DNA from: CAZEHO01 sp964511945
Lineage (GTDB): Bacteria > Actinomycetota > Acidimicrobiia > Spongiisociales > UBA11373
Assembly (NCBI GenBank): GCA_964511945.1
Contig: CAZEHO010000013.1
Location: 1-64,000, forward strand
Length of the DNA: 64,000 bases
Direction of reading: 5' to 3'
This document shows positions 27,304 to 36,794 of the stretch, one piece after another (position 1 is the stretch's first letter; every line of letters starts with the position of its first letter). Both the position numbers and the translations under genes were made by a program. The notes beneath the pieces were generated by a model. It saw only the letters and a program-made list of their open reading frames with translations. It had not been told where the DNA came from and did not search any database.

Positions 27304-28103
27304 GCGCGGTACTCCAGGGACGCGGGCTCACGATGGCCATCGACGGCTCGGTTCTGGTTCGGGATGTGGATCTCACCGTGTCGTCCGGAGAGGTGCTCGG
27401 TGTGGTCGGGCCCAACGGCGCCGGGAAATCGACCTTGTTGCGCATGCTCTCCGGTGAGCAGCCGCCGACGGCCGGTGATGTGCTCGTCGACGGGGAGCCG
27501 ATCAGTTCGTATCGAGCCGAGCGGCTCGCGCTGCGCCGGGCGGTGCTTCCGCAGCACACCGTGCTCCAGTTCGCGTTCAGAACGCTCGACGTGGTCCTGA
27601 TGGGTCGCTATCCGCACCGCCAATCGACCCGGGTTCACGATCGGGAGGTCGCCGCGGCCGCCATGGAGGAGACCGATACCGGACACCTGGCGGATCGCAC
27701 CTTCCCGACGCTGTCGGGCGGCGAACAATCCCGGGTCGCCCTGGCCCGGGTGCTCGCCCAGGAGGCTCCGATCGTGATGCTCGACGAACCGACCGGGTCC
27801 CTCGACCTCCGGCATCAGGAGCTCGTGATGTCCACGCTGCGAGGCCTCGCCGGAGAGGGGGCTGCCGTTCTGGCCATCCTCCACGACCTGAACCTGGCTG
27901 CCCGGTACGCAGATCGTGTTGCCCTGATGAGTCACGGGTCGATTCGAGCCGTAGCGCCAACGCGTGAGGTGATGCACGCCGATCTGCTGTCGGAGGTCTA
28001 CGCCCACCCCATCGGAGTGGTGCCGCATCCCCACTTCGACTGCCCGTTCATCTTCCCGCTCGAGAACGGGCGCTGCGGTACCCCCGGCGCAGCGAACGAC
28101 TGA
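27300..28103 (+). CDS. Haem/iron ABC transporter ATP-binding protein (HmuV-like)
   Basis: This 267-residue ATPase has the Walker A GPNGAGKST, signature LSGGEQSRVALARVL, Walker B IVMLDEPTGSLD and switch His in ILHDLNLAARYADRV. It energises the upstream FecCD permease, whose stop overlaps its start by 4 bp. The last 56 bases overlap the end of the convergent glycosyltransferase gene. The length and the PQHTVLQFAFRTLDVV Q-loop region are those of HmuV-type haem importers. Confidence 0.88.
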   Translation: MSAVLQGRGLTMAIDGSVLVRDVDLTVSSGEVLGVVGPNGAGKSTLLRMLSGEQPPTAGDVLVDGEPISSYRAERLALRRAVLPQHTVLQFAFRTLDVVLMGRYPHRQSTRVHDREVAAAAMEETDTGHLADRTFPTLSGGEQSRVALARVLAQEAPIVMLDEPTGSLDLRHQELVMSTLRGLAGEGAAVLAILHDLNLAARYADRVALMSHGSIRAVAPTREVMHADLLSEVYAHPIGVVPHPHFDCPFIFPLENGRCGTPGAAND

Positions 28104-29094
28104 GCCAGTCGGGAAGCAGCGCGTCGACCAGCAGGGCGAGACGCCGCGCCGTCGGCCGAACCAGGCTACGAACCAGGTGGCCTCTCGCCTCCGATCGCCT
28201 CCCCGCATCGAGCAGTTCCTCGCCGTGCCATGCCCGGGCGTCGGTAACGGCTCGCCGGATGGCGGCCGGCGCGACCCGGACATCACCCTCATAAGCCGCG
28301 GCCGCTTTTTGCAGGGCCCGGAGGTAGTTGCCCGAGAGAGCGACCAGGTAGCGCCGGGAGGTGAGCTGATCGTCTGCCCCGAAGCGGTAGCGCACAGTCG
28401 GCACGTCGATGAGGCCGACGGGTCCGGCGGCGCTGGTGCGGAGATGGAAGTCGAAGTCTTCACCGCTCTCGCGGAACGCCGGATCGAACAGCCCGACGGC
28501 GTCGAGACGGGACCGGCTGATGATCACGGATGATGTGTGCACCAGATTCCCGGCGATCATCCGGGCCAGGATGTCTCCCCACCACACGCGGGCTCCAGGC
28601 GGGCCGCCGGCGTCGTCGAGTGGCGCGGACTTATCGAAGAGATCGCGGGGCTCGACGGTCCGCCAGGCGGCGTAGACCCGGCTCAAACCTCCCGCGAGCG
28701 ATGCACCGGCTGCATCGACCGCATCTAGCTCGGTCCACAGCATGCCGACCTCGGGGTGGCGTGCGAAGCAGGCGAGCTGCAAATCGATCTTCCCGGGGAG
28801 CCACACATCGTCCGAATCGAGGAAGGCGATGAACTCGCCGGTGGACGCAGTGATGCCGTCGTTGCGGGCGGCTGCCGGGCCACCACGCTCGGCCCTGTGG
28901 ATCAGACGGAGCCGTGGATCGTCGATCGCATCGACCACCGCGACCGTCGCATCGGTCGAAGCATCGTCCACCACGATGACCTCGGCCACCGATCTCCCCT
29001 GGTCACAGGCACTGCGGATCGCGTCTCCGATCAGGTGCGAGCGGTTGTACGTCGGGATGACGACGCTGACCCGGGGCCGGTCGTCCTGGCTCAT
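28048..29094 (-). CDS. Family 2 glycosyltransferase
   Basis: This 348-residue GT-A enzyme starts with RVSVVIPTYNRSHLIGDAI, has the nucleotide-binding VIVVDDASTDAT and the metal-binding FLDSDDVW, and then a longer helical C-terminal region rich in Arg. No membrane segments are seen. Its start overlaps the small membrane protein gene by 4 bp. The acceptor and donor are not predictable; the nearby polysaccharide genes suggest a role in that polymer. Confidence 0.87.
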   Translation of the reverse strand: MSQDDRPRVSVVIPTYNRSHLIGDAIRSACDQGRSVAEVIVVDDASTDATVAVVDAIDDPRLRLIHRAERGGPAAARNDGITASTGEFIAFLDSDDVWLPGKIDLQLACFARHPEVGMLWTELDAVDAAGASLAGGLSRVYAAWRTVEPRDLFDKSAPLDDAGGPPGARVWWGDILARMIAGNLVHTSSVIISRSRLDAVGLFDPAFRESGEDFDFHLRTSAAGPVGLIDVPTVRYRFGADDQLTSRRYLVALSGNYLRALQKAAAAYEGDVRVAPAAIRRAVTDARAWHGEELLDAGRRSEARGHLVRSLVRPTARRLALLVDALLPDWLSRSLRRGYRSARSRAGR

Positions 29095-29420
29095 GAAGTT
29101 GCTGCCTCGCGTCTCGGCCACAGTGCCCAGATCGTTGCGGCCACAAGCGCTCCTCCGAGCGACCACACGATCGGGACCGGATTCCGCCAGATGTCGATGC
29201 TGAGGGCCGCCGGGAGGTCGAACCGGTCGACGAGGGAGGCAGCGATGAGTGCGCCGACCACGGCGGCGATTGCGATCGGTTTCCACTCGGCTGTCCGGTC
29301 GAGCCCCCTGAGGATCGTCACCACCGAGACAGCGCCGATGAGTGCGACGGCGGTCTCGGCGGCGAGCCAGACAACAGTTCTCCCGAGATACTCGGCAACG
29401 GCATCGAGCACGAAGGTCAT
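29091..29420 (-). CDS. Small membrane protein, function unknown
   Basis: This 109-residue protein has three hydrophobic segments (about 16-36, 49-63 and 83-101). Short charged loops separate them. It overlaps the downstream glycosyltransferase gene by 4 bp and lies 4 bp after the HhH-GPD gene, so the three probably form one minus-strand transcript. No family is recognised. Confidence 0.6.
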   Translation of the reverse strand: MTFVLDAVAEYLGRTVVWLAAETAVALIGAVSVVTILRGLDRTAEWKPIAIAAVVGALIAASLVDRFDLPAALSIDIWRNPVPIVWSLGGALVAATIWALWPRREAATS

Positions 29421-29424
29421 GGGT

Positions 29425-29982
29425 TCAGCCGCTCTTCTTCGCTTTCATCGCCTGCTTCTGTTCGCGCAGCACGGCGACCTTCTCGAACGTGTCGACGTCT
29501 GCGATCGACGGCCAATCGGCGGCGTGCTCCTCCCAGCCGGCGGGTGCCGCTTCGAGACGAACGCCGAGCACCTTGATGAAGATGCGGGCCTTGGCGTCGC
29601 CGAAGCCGGGTAGTGCCTTGAGCCGCCGGAACAGGTCACCACCGTCGGCCGCTCCTTCCCACAGCCGGGCCGTGTCGCCGCCGTACTCGTCGACGAGATG
29701 CCGGCACAACGCCTGGGTCCGCTTCGCCATCGACGCCGGGAACCGGTGGAGAGCCGGCGGACCTCTGAAGAGCTCGATGAGGTCGTCTTCGCCGGTAGCG
29801 GCAATGCGGCCCGCATCGAGCTCACCTCCCATGCGGTCCCGGAGGATCGCCGGGGAGGCAAACGCACGCTCCATCTGGATCTGCTGATCCAGCAGCATCC
29901 CGATGAGCAGCGCGAGTGGATCCGACGCCAGCAGCCGGTTGGCGTCCGCATCCTCGGTGAAAGGGAGTTCGGTTGGTGGCAT
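29425..29982 (-). CDS. HhH-GPD family protein, actinobacterial type
   Basis: This 185-residue protein belongs to the actinobacterial HhH-GPD group related to endonuclease III. LLIGMLLDQQIQMERAF is the usual N-terminal helix. ALPGFGDAKARIFIKVLG is the helix-hairpin-helix DNA-binding loop. The catalytic Asp is expected in the ADVDTFEKV region near the C-terminus. There is no iron-sulfur cluster: the four Cys motif of endonuclease III is missing, as in the rest of this group. A base-excision glycosylase role is inferred from the family. AGGA precedes the start. Confidence 0.82.
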   Translation of the reverse strand: MPPTELPFTEDADANRLLASDPLALLIGMLLDQQIQMERAFASPAILRDRMGGELDAGRIAATGEDDLIELFRGPPALHRFPASMAKRTQALCRHLVDEYGGDTARLWEGAADGGDLFRRLKALPGFGDAKARIFIKVLGVRLEAAPAGWEEHAADWPSIADVDTFEKVAVLREQKQAMKAKKSG

Positions 29983-30095
29983 GAGGTCCTGTGTTGAGCG
30001 TCGGGGCGCAACGGTAGCGCCGCCGTGGTGCTCAAATCCGTCACACATCGGTGTCGGTGGCCGAAGATGTACGGCGCACGATCCGAGGAGAGCTG

Positions 30096-31121
30096 ATGGC
30101 CTGGCGGCGGACCTTGCTCGATCTTGCCCGCCGCACCCGGCTGCTGCGGGCAGTCGGGGCGAGCTACGGCCGGGGCCGGTTGACGGTCCTCGCCTATCAC
30201 CGCGTTGTCGACCACGAGGTGAGCGGGTTCGACACCATGCGGCGCAACGTGAGCGCCACACCCGAAGCGTTCGACGGACAGATGCGGGCGGTGGCCGGCT
30301 ATTTCAGCCCGGTCGCGATGCAGGAGGTCGTTGCGTTCGTCGACGGAGGAGCACCGCTTCCTGCCCGTCCGCTGCTCGTCACCTTCGACGACGGGTATCG
30401 GGACAACCTGACCGAGGCCCTACCGATTCTGCGTCACTACGGGATCCCGGCAACGGTGTTCCTGGCTACGGATCACATCGGGACCGCGTCTCCGCTGTGG
30501 TGGGACTTCGCCGCCTACTGCTTTGCGCATACCGAACGGCAAGCGGCCGACCTCCCGGAGCTGGGAGCCCGTGACTGGACCGGTGAGCGCGTCCGGGACC
30601 AAGTGCTCGCCGAATGGAGTGAACATCTGAAGGGTTTGGCGCACGAGCGGCGGCAGGCGGCAGTGGCGGAACTTCCCGATCGTCTCGAGGTGAACGTTCC
30701 CGCCGCGGCGTTCGACGGTCTGATGCTGTCGTGGGACGAGGTGCGATCGATGCGTGAGGATCGGGTTGATTTCGGTGCGCATACCAGGACTCATCCCATC
30801 CTCACCAGGGTCGATCCGGAACGAGCTCGGCGGGAGATCTCCGGATCGAAAGCAGCGATCGAGGCCAAGCTCGGGGATACCGTGACCTCGTTCGCATACC
30901 CCAACGGCCAACCGGCCGATGTGACACCTGAGATCCGGGCAATGGTCCAGGAGGCAGGATTCCGGGTTGCGGTGACGCTATTCCCCGGTCCGGCCCGGCC
31001 CAATGAGGTTCGGCGTGACCCGCTGATGATCCGACGGGTATTCGTGCACCACCGGGATCATCCGTCCCGATTCGCCGCCAAGGTCATGGGTCTGGTACGT
31101 ATCGGAAGCGTGGTGCGGTGA
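30096..31121 (+). CDS. Polysaccharide deacetylase (carbohydrate esterase 4-like)
   Basis: This 341-residue protein has the NodB/CE4 motifs TFDDGYRDN (motif 1, with the catalytic base Asp) and GAHTRTHPILT (motif 2, with the zinc His), and SFAYPNG downstream. Such enzymes remove acetyl groups from polysaccharides. The ATG at 30096 is chosen because GAGGAG lies five bases upstream; an earlier GTG at 30051 would add 15 residues. No signal peptide is evident, so it may act in the cytoplasm or on a lipid-linked intermediate. It overlaps the next gene by 4 bp. Confidence 0.83.
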   Translation: MAWRRTLLDLARRTRLLRAVGASYGRGRLTVLAYHRVVDHEVSGFDTMRRNVSATPEAFDGQMRAVAGYFSPVAMQEVVAFVDGGAPLPARPLLVTFDDGYRDNLTEALPILRHYGIPATVFLATDHIGTASPLWWDFAAYCFAHTERQAADLPELGARDWTGERVRDQVLAEWSEHLKGLAHERRQAAVAELPDRLEVNVPAAAFDGLMLSWDEVRSMREDRVDFGAHTRTHPILTRVDPERARREISGSKAAIEAKLGDTVTSFAYPNGQPADVTPEIRAMVQEAGFRVAVTLFPGPARPNEVRRDPLMIRRVFVHHRDHPSRFAAKVMGLVRIGSVVR

Positions 31122-32092
31122 GCACTTCCGCGCTGCACTCTGCGGTGGTCGAGGCCCTGCCGGGATGGTTCGACGGTGCGGCGACGCTAACTCCCGGCTC
31201 GTTCACCGTCGCCGAGCGCTCATGGTCTTTCGAGGTGCGTTTCGAGGTTGCCGTCGACGGCGGTGCGGTGTCCTGCATCGGGAAGGTGCCCCGCTGGGAG
31301 GGGGCCTGGACCCTCCCCGAGGTGCTGCAGTCCGGACTGCAAGCCAACGTGGCCCTCGAGTACCGAACCCTTGTGGAGATCGACCGGGAGGTATCGGACG
31401 CAGCCGACCCGATGCTGACTTCGATCTCGCCGGTGGGCATCAGCGAGGAACACAACCTGATCGTGACCCGTCTGCTGGAGGCTCGTCCGCTGCGTCGGGT
31501 ACGGCGCAACAGTCGGCTTTTCACGGAGTCGTTGCGACGGACCGGGAGATGGCTGCGGTGGTTCCACACCGTCATCGGCGGCGCCGCAGAGGCGGAGTTC
31601 CCACTCCAAGCCTCGCTCGGCCGGGTAAGCGGATGCACCCCCGACCCGGCCCCGCCCGGGTGGGAGGAAGCGGCAGCTGCGGTGACCGGGATGGTCGAGG
31701 CCATTGGTACCCGTCCGGTCCGAACCGGGGACATCCACGGTGATGCCAACACCGCCAATGTGCTGGTCACACCCGAGCAACGGGTGGCGATGCTCGACCC
31801 CAATCGTCGCCGGGGCCCGAGCGTCGAGGACGTCTCCCATCTCGCCGGTGAACTGGTCACCGGACGGGCACGGACCGCGAGCGGCGGGCTGCTTCCCGGA
31901 CGGGCAGCCACGGATCGGGCGATGCGGGCGTTGATCGGTGGCTACCGGCTCCAGGAGGTGGAGGTCTTCGATGCGCTCCTGCGTCTCGACCTGCTGGAGC
32001 GGTGGGCGGAGTTCGAGTCCCGTCTCGGTTCCAAGATGCTTGCCCCGATACGCCGGCATCTGCGGCGGGAGATCACTCGCTCGCCGACCTGA
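31118..32092 (+). CDS. Aminoglycoside-phosphotransferase-fold kinase
   Basis: This 324-residue protein has an APH/choline-kinase-like fold. The Brenner motif appears as GDIHGDANTANVLV (catalytic Asp) and the DFG-equivalent as MLDPNRRRGPSVED. It is coupled to the deacetylase by a GTGA overlap. In polysaccharide clusters such kinases often phosphorylate a sugar or lipid carrier head, but no substrate can be named here. Its last 20 bases overlap the convergent CelD-like gene. Confidence 0.72.
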   Translation: MSTSALHSAVVEALPGWFDGAATLTPGSFTVAERSWSFEVRFEVAVDGGAVSCIGKVPRWEGAWTLPEVLQSGLQANVALEYRTLVEIDREVSDAADPMLTSISPVGISEEHNLIVTRLLEARPLRRVRRNSRLFTESLRRTGRWLRWFHTVIGGAAEAEFPLQASLGRVSGCTPDPAPPGWEEAAAAVTGMVEAIGTRPVRTGDIHGDANTANVLVTPEQRVAMLDPNRRRGPSVEDVSHLAGELVTGRARTASGGLLPGRAATDRAMRALIGGYRLQEVEVFDALLRLDLLERWAEFESRLGSKMLAPIRRHLRREITRSPT

Positions 32093-33194
32093 AGCCCCGC
32101 ATGATCGAGCGCGCCACTCCGCCTCCCCACAACACCCTGCCCTTGACTCCGACCGGGCGGCGAATCCGCAGGTTGTGGCGCACCACGGGCTTCCACCGCT
32201 CCTTGTAGGTCTCGTTCCCGCGGAGGAGATCGAAGACCTCGGCTCCTTCACCGATTGCAGATGCAATCGCGTGGGCCAGGATGGTGCGGCCGGGGCCGTA
32301 GCGGCTCCAGTCCGGGTCATATCCCGTCGTGTAGAAGGCCACCGTGTTCCCGAACCGGTAGCAGAGGATGGCGGCGACCGTGTCGCTGCCGACGTCGAGG
32401 CGGTGGAGCCGAAGCCGTCCGGCATCGGCGAATCGACGAGCCGCCGTACGATGGAATGCCGCCGCCTCGTCGGTCGCGAACGCCCCGGCGTCGCCCTGAG
32501 CGGTTCGAATCTTCTGGTGCAGGGCACCGAGCCGGGCCATCGTCTCGTCGATGTCCTCCGCCCCGATCGCCAGGCGGGTCGACACCGGGGCCGGTGCCTC
32601 TCGCCCCAGCTTGCGCCGGTACCGGCGGATGCTCTGGCGGTGGCTCTTGCTGAGCCCCTGCTCGTACTCCTCCCAGGTTCCCGGCAGTTCCAGGTACGGG
32701 CACGCGGTCCGTTCGGAGGATCGGCGGTCCCCGACGCGCCGCAGGAGGAGCCGGGCCAGATGCCCGTCCTCGCGCAAGCCGTCGAGGTCGATGAGATCCC
32801 AATCCGATTCGCGGGTCAGCCACTCCCACAGGTCGGCTGCGATGCTCGGAGGCATGTCACATCGCACCGCGATGTCGAGATGGTCGGGTGTCAGGGGCCC
32901 GGAACCGGCCATCACCAGCACACGGTGGGGGATACCGCCGCGGGTGCGCCGTTCGACGGCAAGCGGAGCAACCGCGACCAGCGAACCGTCGTCGGGGTGG
33001 CGGGCGGTGACGATCCGCAGATCGTGGCAGCGACCGAGGGTTTCGCGCCACGACGACAGCCATGCCCAGGTGAGGAAGATCCCGCCGGCATCGGAGTCGC
33101 CGATGAGTTGGTCCCACTCGGTTTCGAGTGCACCGAATCCGGTGTCGTCGACGACGGTGTCCAGAACGGGGATGGTTCGGGCGCCAACGGTCAT
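32073..33194 (-). CDS. CelD/BcsL-like GNAT acyltransferase
   Basis: This 373-residue protein resembles the CelD/FemAB-like double-GNAT proteins of polysaccharide clusters. Recognisable stretches are WDQLIGDSDAGGIFLTWAWL at the N-terminus, a basic SKSHRQSIRRYRRKLGRE segment, and YDPDWSRYGPGRTILAHAI in the second GNAT half. Such proteins probably add acyl groups to polysaccharides or their precursors. It is the last gene of the nine-gene operon, with a 4-bp overlap with the upstream GT2 gene. Confidence 0.8.
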   Translation of the reverse strand: MTVGARTIPVLDTVVDDTGFGALETEWDQLIGDSDAGGIFLTWAWLSSWRETLGRCHDLRIVTARHPDDGSLVAVAPLAVERRTRGGIPHRVLVMAGSGPLTPDHLDIAVRCDMPPSIAADLWEWLTRESDWDLIDLDGLREDGHLARLLLRRVGDRRSSERTACPYLELPGTWEEYEQGLSKSHRQSIRRYRRKLGREAPAPVSTRLAIGAEDIDETMARLGALHQKIRTAQGDAGAFATDEAAAFHRTAARRFADAGRLRLHRLDVGSDTVAAILCYRFGNTVAFYTTGYDPDWSRYGPGRTILAHAIASAIGEGAEVFDLLRGNETYKERWKPVVRHNLRIRRPVGVKGRVLWGGGVARSIMRGFRSASE

Positions 33195-34372
33195 TGGGGA
33201 ACCTTCTCGTCGTCGGATCGATCGGCCATCTCCCACACCGGGTTCTGCCCGCCGCGAAAGTGCCGGACGGCGCCTTTGAGTTGCGCCACGTTGCTGTCGA
33301 CGAGGAACTTGGGTACGTATCCGACCTTGCCGAGGTGCTCGCCGGCGAACGCCACCCCGTAGAAGGTCACCTGAAGGGCGAACGCCGCGAGACCGAACGG
33401 CGCTGCCAGCCCGGCCAGGCCCCGCCAGCCGGATCCAGTTCCGGGGAGGATCACCGCAAGGCCGGATGCGACGAATGCCGCCGCCATGGCGACCGGCAGG
33501 ACAGGCCGCAGCAGCTTGTGCGACGTGAGCTGCCACATGATGATCGGCCGGCGCCACGGATAGGAGGAGAGCCGGGAGTACTGCTTCAGGTGCCCGGCGA
33601 TGATCCGGGTGCGGCGCTCGGCCTCTTCGGCTGCGGTCGCCGACACCCGTTCTGTCGAGATCGCCCGGTCGGCATACACGACCCGGTAGCCGTCCTTCAC
33701 GGCCTCCATTGCGATCCAGGCGTCGTTGTTGACCACCCAGGGCGGCGCCGGGGAGAACAGCGAACGACGCACGGCGAAGATCTCGCCGTTGACACCCATG
33801 GAGCAGCCCAGGCGGGTCTCGGCGCGGCGAATGGCCGATTCATAGCGCCAGTAGAGACCCTCGGAGTACCCGAGGCCGTCGTCGGAGAGCACCGTCTTGT
33901 GCCCGGTGACGACACCGACGGTGGGATCGGCGAACGGTGCCGCCATCTCACGGAGTGCGTCGCGGTGATAGCTGCAGTTGGCATCGGAGAAGACGACGAC
34001 GTCACCGCGGGCGTGCGCCATGGCCCGGTTCAGTGCGGCCATCTTCCCGCGGCGTTCCGGGTGCCACAGGAGTTCGACGCCGCGATCGGACCAGCGGCGG
34101 GCAATCTCGGGGGTGGCGTCGTCGGAGCCGTCGGCGGCGACGATGATCTGCAGCCGATCGCTTGGGTAGTTCAGTTCCAACGACTCGGTGATCTTGCGCT
34201 CGATCACCGCTTCCTCGTTGTAGGCGGCGATTACCAGCGTGAGACCCGGGTTGTGGGTGACGTCATCGCGGCGTTCCGGCCGCAATCGGCTCGCCACGGT
34301 GACGAGGATCGGGTATCCGGCGTAGGTGTAGAGGATGACGGCGACGGCCGACCAGAACACGACGGCGATCAT
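33191..34372 (-). CDS. Membrane-bound family 2 glycosyltransferase
   Basis: This 393-residue protein has one N-terminal and about three C-terminal membrane helices around a GT-A domain. The motifs LTLVIAAYNEEAVIERKI, VFSDANCSYH (DxD-type) and the QxxRW-related RIIAGHLKQYSR are those of processive or lipid-linked GT2 enzymes of the PgaC/IcaA kind. It is coupled by 4-bp overlaps to both neighbours. It could build a chain or add a single sugar on a polyprenyl carrier. Confidence 0.87.
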   Translation of the reverse strand: MIAVVFWSAVAVILYTYAGYPILVTVASRLRPERRDDVTHNPGLTLVIAAYNEEAVIERKITESLELNYPSDRLQIIVAADGSDDATPEIARRWSDRGVELLWHPERRGKMAALNRAMAHARGDVVVFSDANCSYHRDALREMAAPFADPTVGVVTGHKTVLSDDGLGYSEGLYWRYESAIRRAETRLGCSMGVNGEIFAVRRSLFSPAPPWVVNNDAWIAMEAVKDGYRVVYADRAISTERVSATAAEEAERRTRIIAGHLKQYSRLSSYPWRRPIIMWQLTSHKLLRPVLPVAMAAAFVASGLAVILPGTGSGWRGLAGLAAPFGLAAFALQVTFYGVAFAGEHLGKVGYVPKFLVDSNVAQLKGAVRHFRGGQNPVWEMADRSDDEKVPQ

Positions 34373-35595
34373 GAGAGCTGCTCCTCACGGGCGATGGATC
34401 GACAGACCCCGAGCACGGTGGTTGCGATCGCCGTCCACCCGAAGGCTTCATCCGCCCACTGCTTGGCCCGCCGGCCCATGGCGGCGGCTTCGGTCGGATC
34501 GTCGAGGAGCTTCACCATTGCTCTCACCAATGCATCGTGGTCCTCGGGCGGGACGATGAGCCCGGTGACACCGTGTTCGACGGCCTCGGGAAGAGCGCCG
34601 GTCTCGGTGACGACGACCGGGCGCTCGAAGGCGTAGGCGACCTGGAGCACTCCGCTCGCGGTGGCGCTCCGGTAGGGGAGGACGACGACCGACGCAGTCC
34701 GCATCAACCGTCCGACCTCATCCATCGGCAGGTAGTGCGGGTCGATGACCACGTCGCTGCTGATGCCGAGCGCCTCCACCCGCGCTCGAAGTGCAATCGG
34801 ATCGACTCCCGCCGGATGTCCGATGATCAGCAGCCCGGCGTCGACCTCACGGCGAACGTCGGCGAAGGCATCGATGAGGTCCTCGACACCCTTCGAAGGA
34901 CGGATCCCGCCGAAGAAGAGCGCAACCGGCCGGCCGTCGGGGATTCCGTATCGGGTTCGGAGATCTCCGTCGCGATGCGAGGGCTCCAGGAACATCGCCT
35001 CATCACCATGGGGAATCAGGTGCAGGCGATCCGGCGCGACCTGCGGGAAGAGACCGAGGAACCGGTCGCGATTCGCCTGACCGTGGTGGAAGATCGCACG
35101 GAGCAAAGGGAACACTTCACCGTTCCAGCGACGGGTGAGGCGCCGGACCGCTCCGAAACGGGACTCCCGGGGCTCGAACTCGTGACAGATCTGGGCCAGG
35201 GCGATGCCCCTGCGGCTCAACCGGCGCAGCCAGAAGACCTGGAAGGGGAACCGGATGATGCTGAGGATTGCGACCTCAGGGCGGTGGCGGATCAGGCGCC
35301 TCGTGAGCACTTCCCACGCCCAGGCGTACCGGACCGCTCGCCAGGCTCGCCGGATCCGGCGACCGATCATCGCTACCCGCCCACCCGTCCGGGCCGGGTC
35401 CTCGATGGCCGGCCACAGCGGAATCACCGGACGGACTTCGAAGCGATGGGGCAGGTCGCGCAGTTCGTAGTGGCGGCCGGTGAACAGCGTGACTTCTGCT
35501 CCGGCGTCGTGCAGCGCACCACACAGCTGATGGGCGTAGTGGATCAGCCCTCCGGCCCCATCCTGCTCGACCACGGCAATCCGCAGCGGAGTCAT
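34369..35595 (-). CDS. Family 4 glycosyltransferase (exopolysaccharide operon, gene 7)
   Basis: This 408-residue GT-B enzyme starts with LRIAVVEQDGAGGLIHYAHQL. The donor-binding end reads VVLPYRSATASGVLQVAYAFERP with the usual E-x7-E-like spacing less strict than normal. The FFGGIRPSKGVEDLI stretch is typical of GT4. It is preceded and followed by genes with ATGA overlaps. Confidence 0.85.
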   Translation of the reverse strand: MTPLRIAVVEQDGAGGLIHYAHQLCGALHDAGAEVTLFTGRHYELRDLPHRFEVRPVIPLWPAIEDPARTGGRVAMIGRRIRRAWRAVRYAWAWEVLTRRLIRHRPEVAILSIIRFPFQVFWLRRLSRRGIALAQICHEFEPRESRFGAVRRLTRRWNGEVFPLLRAIFHHGQANRDRFLGLFPQVAPDRLHLIPHGDEAMFLEPSHRDGDLRTRYGIPDGRPVALFFGGIRPSKGVEDLIDAFADVRREVDAGLLIIGHPAGVDPIALRARVEALGISSDVVIDPHYLPMDEVGRLMRTASVVVLPYRSATASGVLQVAYAFERPVVVTETGALPEAVEHGVTGLIVPPEDHDALVRAMVKLLDDPTEAAAMGRRAKQWADEAFGWTAIATTVLGVCRSIAREEQLS

Positions 35596-36794
35596 GATGC
35601 CGACCTCCCGGCCAGGAACCGGTACTCCTCGACCAGTTCTGCGGCCTGGCGACGCAAGTCGAAGCGTGCCTCTGCGATCCGGCGTCCGACCCGGCCCATG
35701 ACGGCCGCCTGCATCGGGTTGGCGAGTAGGCGGGCGACCGGTGCGGTGAGGGCATCCGGGTCGCCCGGCGGCACCAGGTAGCCGCTGTGGTCGTCAACGA
35801 CCATCTCCGGGGTGCCTCCCACCGTCGATGCAACGACGGGTAGCGACGCCGCCATGGCCTCCACCAGCACGGTGGGGAGGGCTTCGGTGAGCGAGGGAAG
35901 CACGAAGACATCGGCGGCGGCCAGGAGCCGGCCGATGTCAGTCCGGACACCGGCGAAGACAACCCGGTCGGCGACGCCGAGGTCGCGGGCGAGGGTTTCG
36001 AGGTGAGGGCGGTGGTCGCCGTCGCCGACTATGAGGTAGCGGGTATCCGGCACTTCATCGATCACGGCCGGCAGCGCCGTGATCATGTGCTGCAGGCCCT
36101 TTGGCTCCCGCAAGACCGCCACGGTAAGCAGAAGAGGAGCGTCGGGCGGGATCCGCAGTTCGCGACGGGCGATCGAACCGGTTCCGGGGGCGGCGGTGAA
36201 GTCGCCAAGGTCGATCCCGTTGTGCAGGGTGATCACACGCCCCGGATTGAGACCGGCGACGGCCATGTGATGGACGCGAGCACTTTCCGACACGGCAATC
36301 ACCCGGTCCGCAAAGCGCCGCAGCACCCACGCCATCAGCCGGAAGCGCCGGGCGTCCCTCGAACCCGCTTCGGGCCGGTCGAGGGTGTGGAGCGTGCTGA
36401 CGGCCGGAATGCCCCGCCGATGGGCTGCGATCGTTCCCAGCACGTTCGAGAACTCCAGCTGGGTGTGAACGATGTGTGGTTCGACCTCGTCGATGAGGCG
36501 GGCGACCTTGCGGTACGCGCCTCGTTGGCGCAACCGATCGATCCCCAGATCAATGATCGGGATGCCGAGTGACCGGATGGGCTCGGCAAGCGGATTGCCG
36601 AGACGCTCCTGGCAGACCGCAACGACCGGTTCGACACGATTGGCAGCCAGATGGCGGAGATACGCGGCGAGCAGCGTCTCGGCGCCGCCCGGACCTAGAG
36701 AGTCGATGAGGTAGAGCACGCGCATGGGTGCCGGAACCGGTGCATGGATCGGAGCCGGGATCAATTGGCGCGTCTCGGTGGGAGGTGCGTTCAT
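35592..36794 (-). CDS. Family 4 glycosyltransferase (exopolysaccharide operon, gene 6)
   Basis: This 400-residue GT-B enzyme has LYLIDSLGPGGAETLLAAYL (the GGAE loop) near the N-terminus and VFVLPSLTEALPTVLVEAMA in the donor site, with the E-x7-E motif (E in TEALPTVLVEA) complete. It is a retaining transferase by family. ATGA overlaps couple it to both neighbours. Confidence 0.88.
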   Translation of the reverse strand: MNAPPTETRQLIPAPIHAPVPAPMRVLYLIDSLGPGGAETLLAAYLRHLAANRVEPVVAVCQERLGNPLAEPIRSLGIPIIDLGIDRLRQRGAYRKVARLIDEVEPHIVHTQLEFSNVLGTIAAHRRGIPAVSTLHTLDRPEAGSRDARRFRLMAWVLRRFADRVIAVSESARVHHMAVAGLNPGRVITLHNGIDLGDFTAAPGTGSIARRELRIPPDAPLLLTVAVLREPKGLQHMITALPAVIDEVPDTRYLIVGDGDHRPHLETLARDLGVADRVVFAGVRTDIGRLLAAADVFVLPSLTEALPTVLVEAMAASLPVVASTVGGTPEMVVDDHSGYLVPPGDPDALTAPVARLLANPMQAAVMGRVGRRIAEARFDLRRQAAELVEEYRFLAGRSAS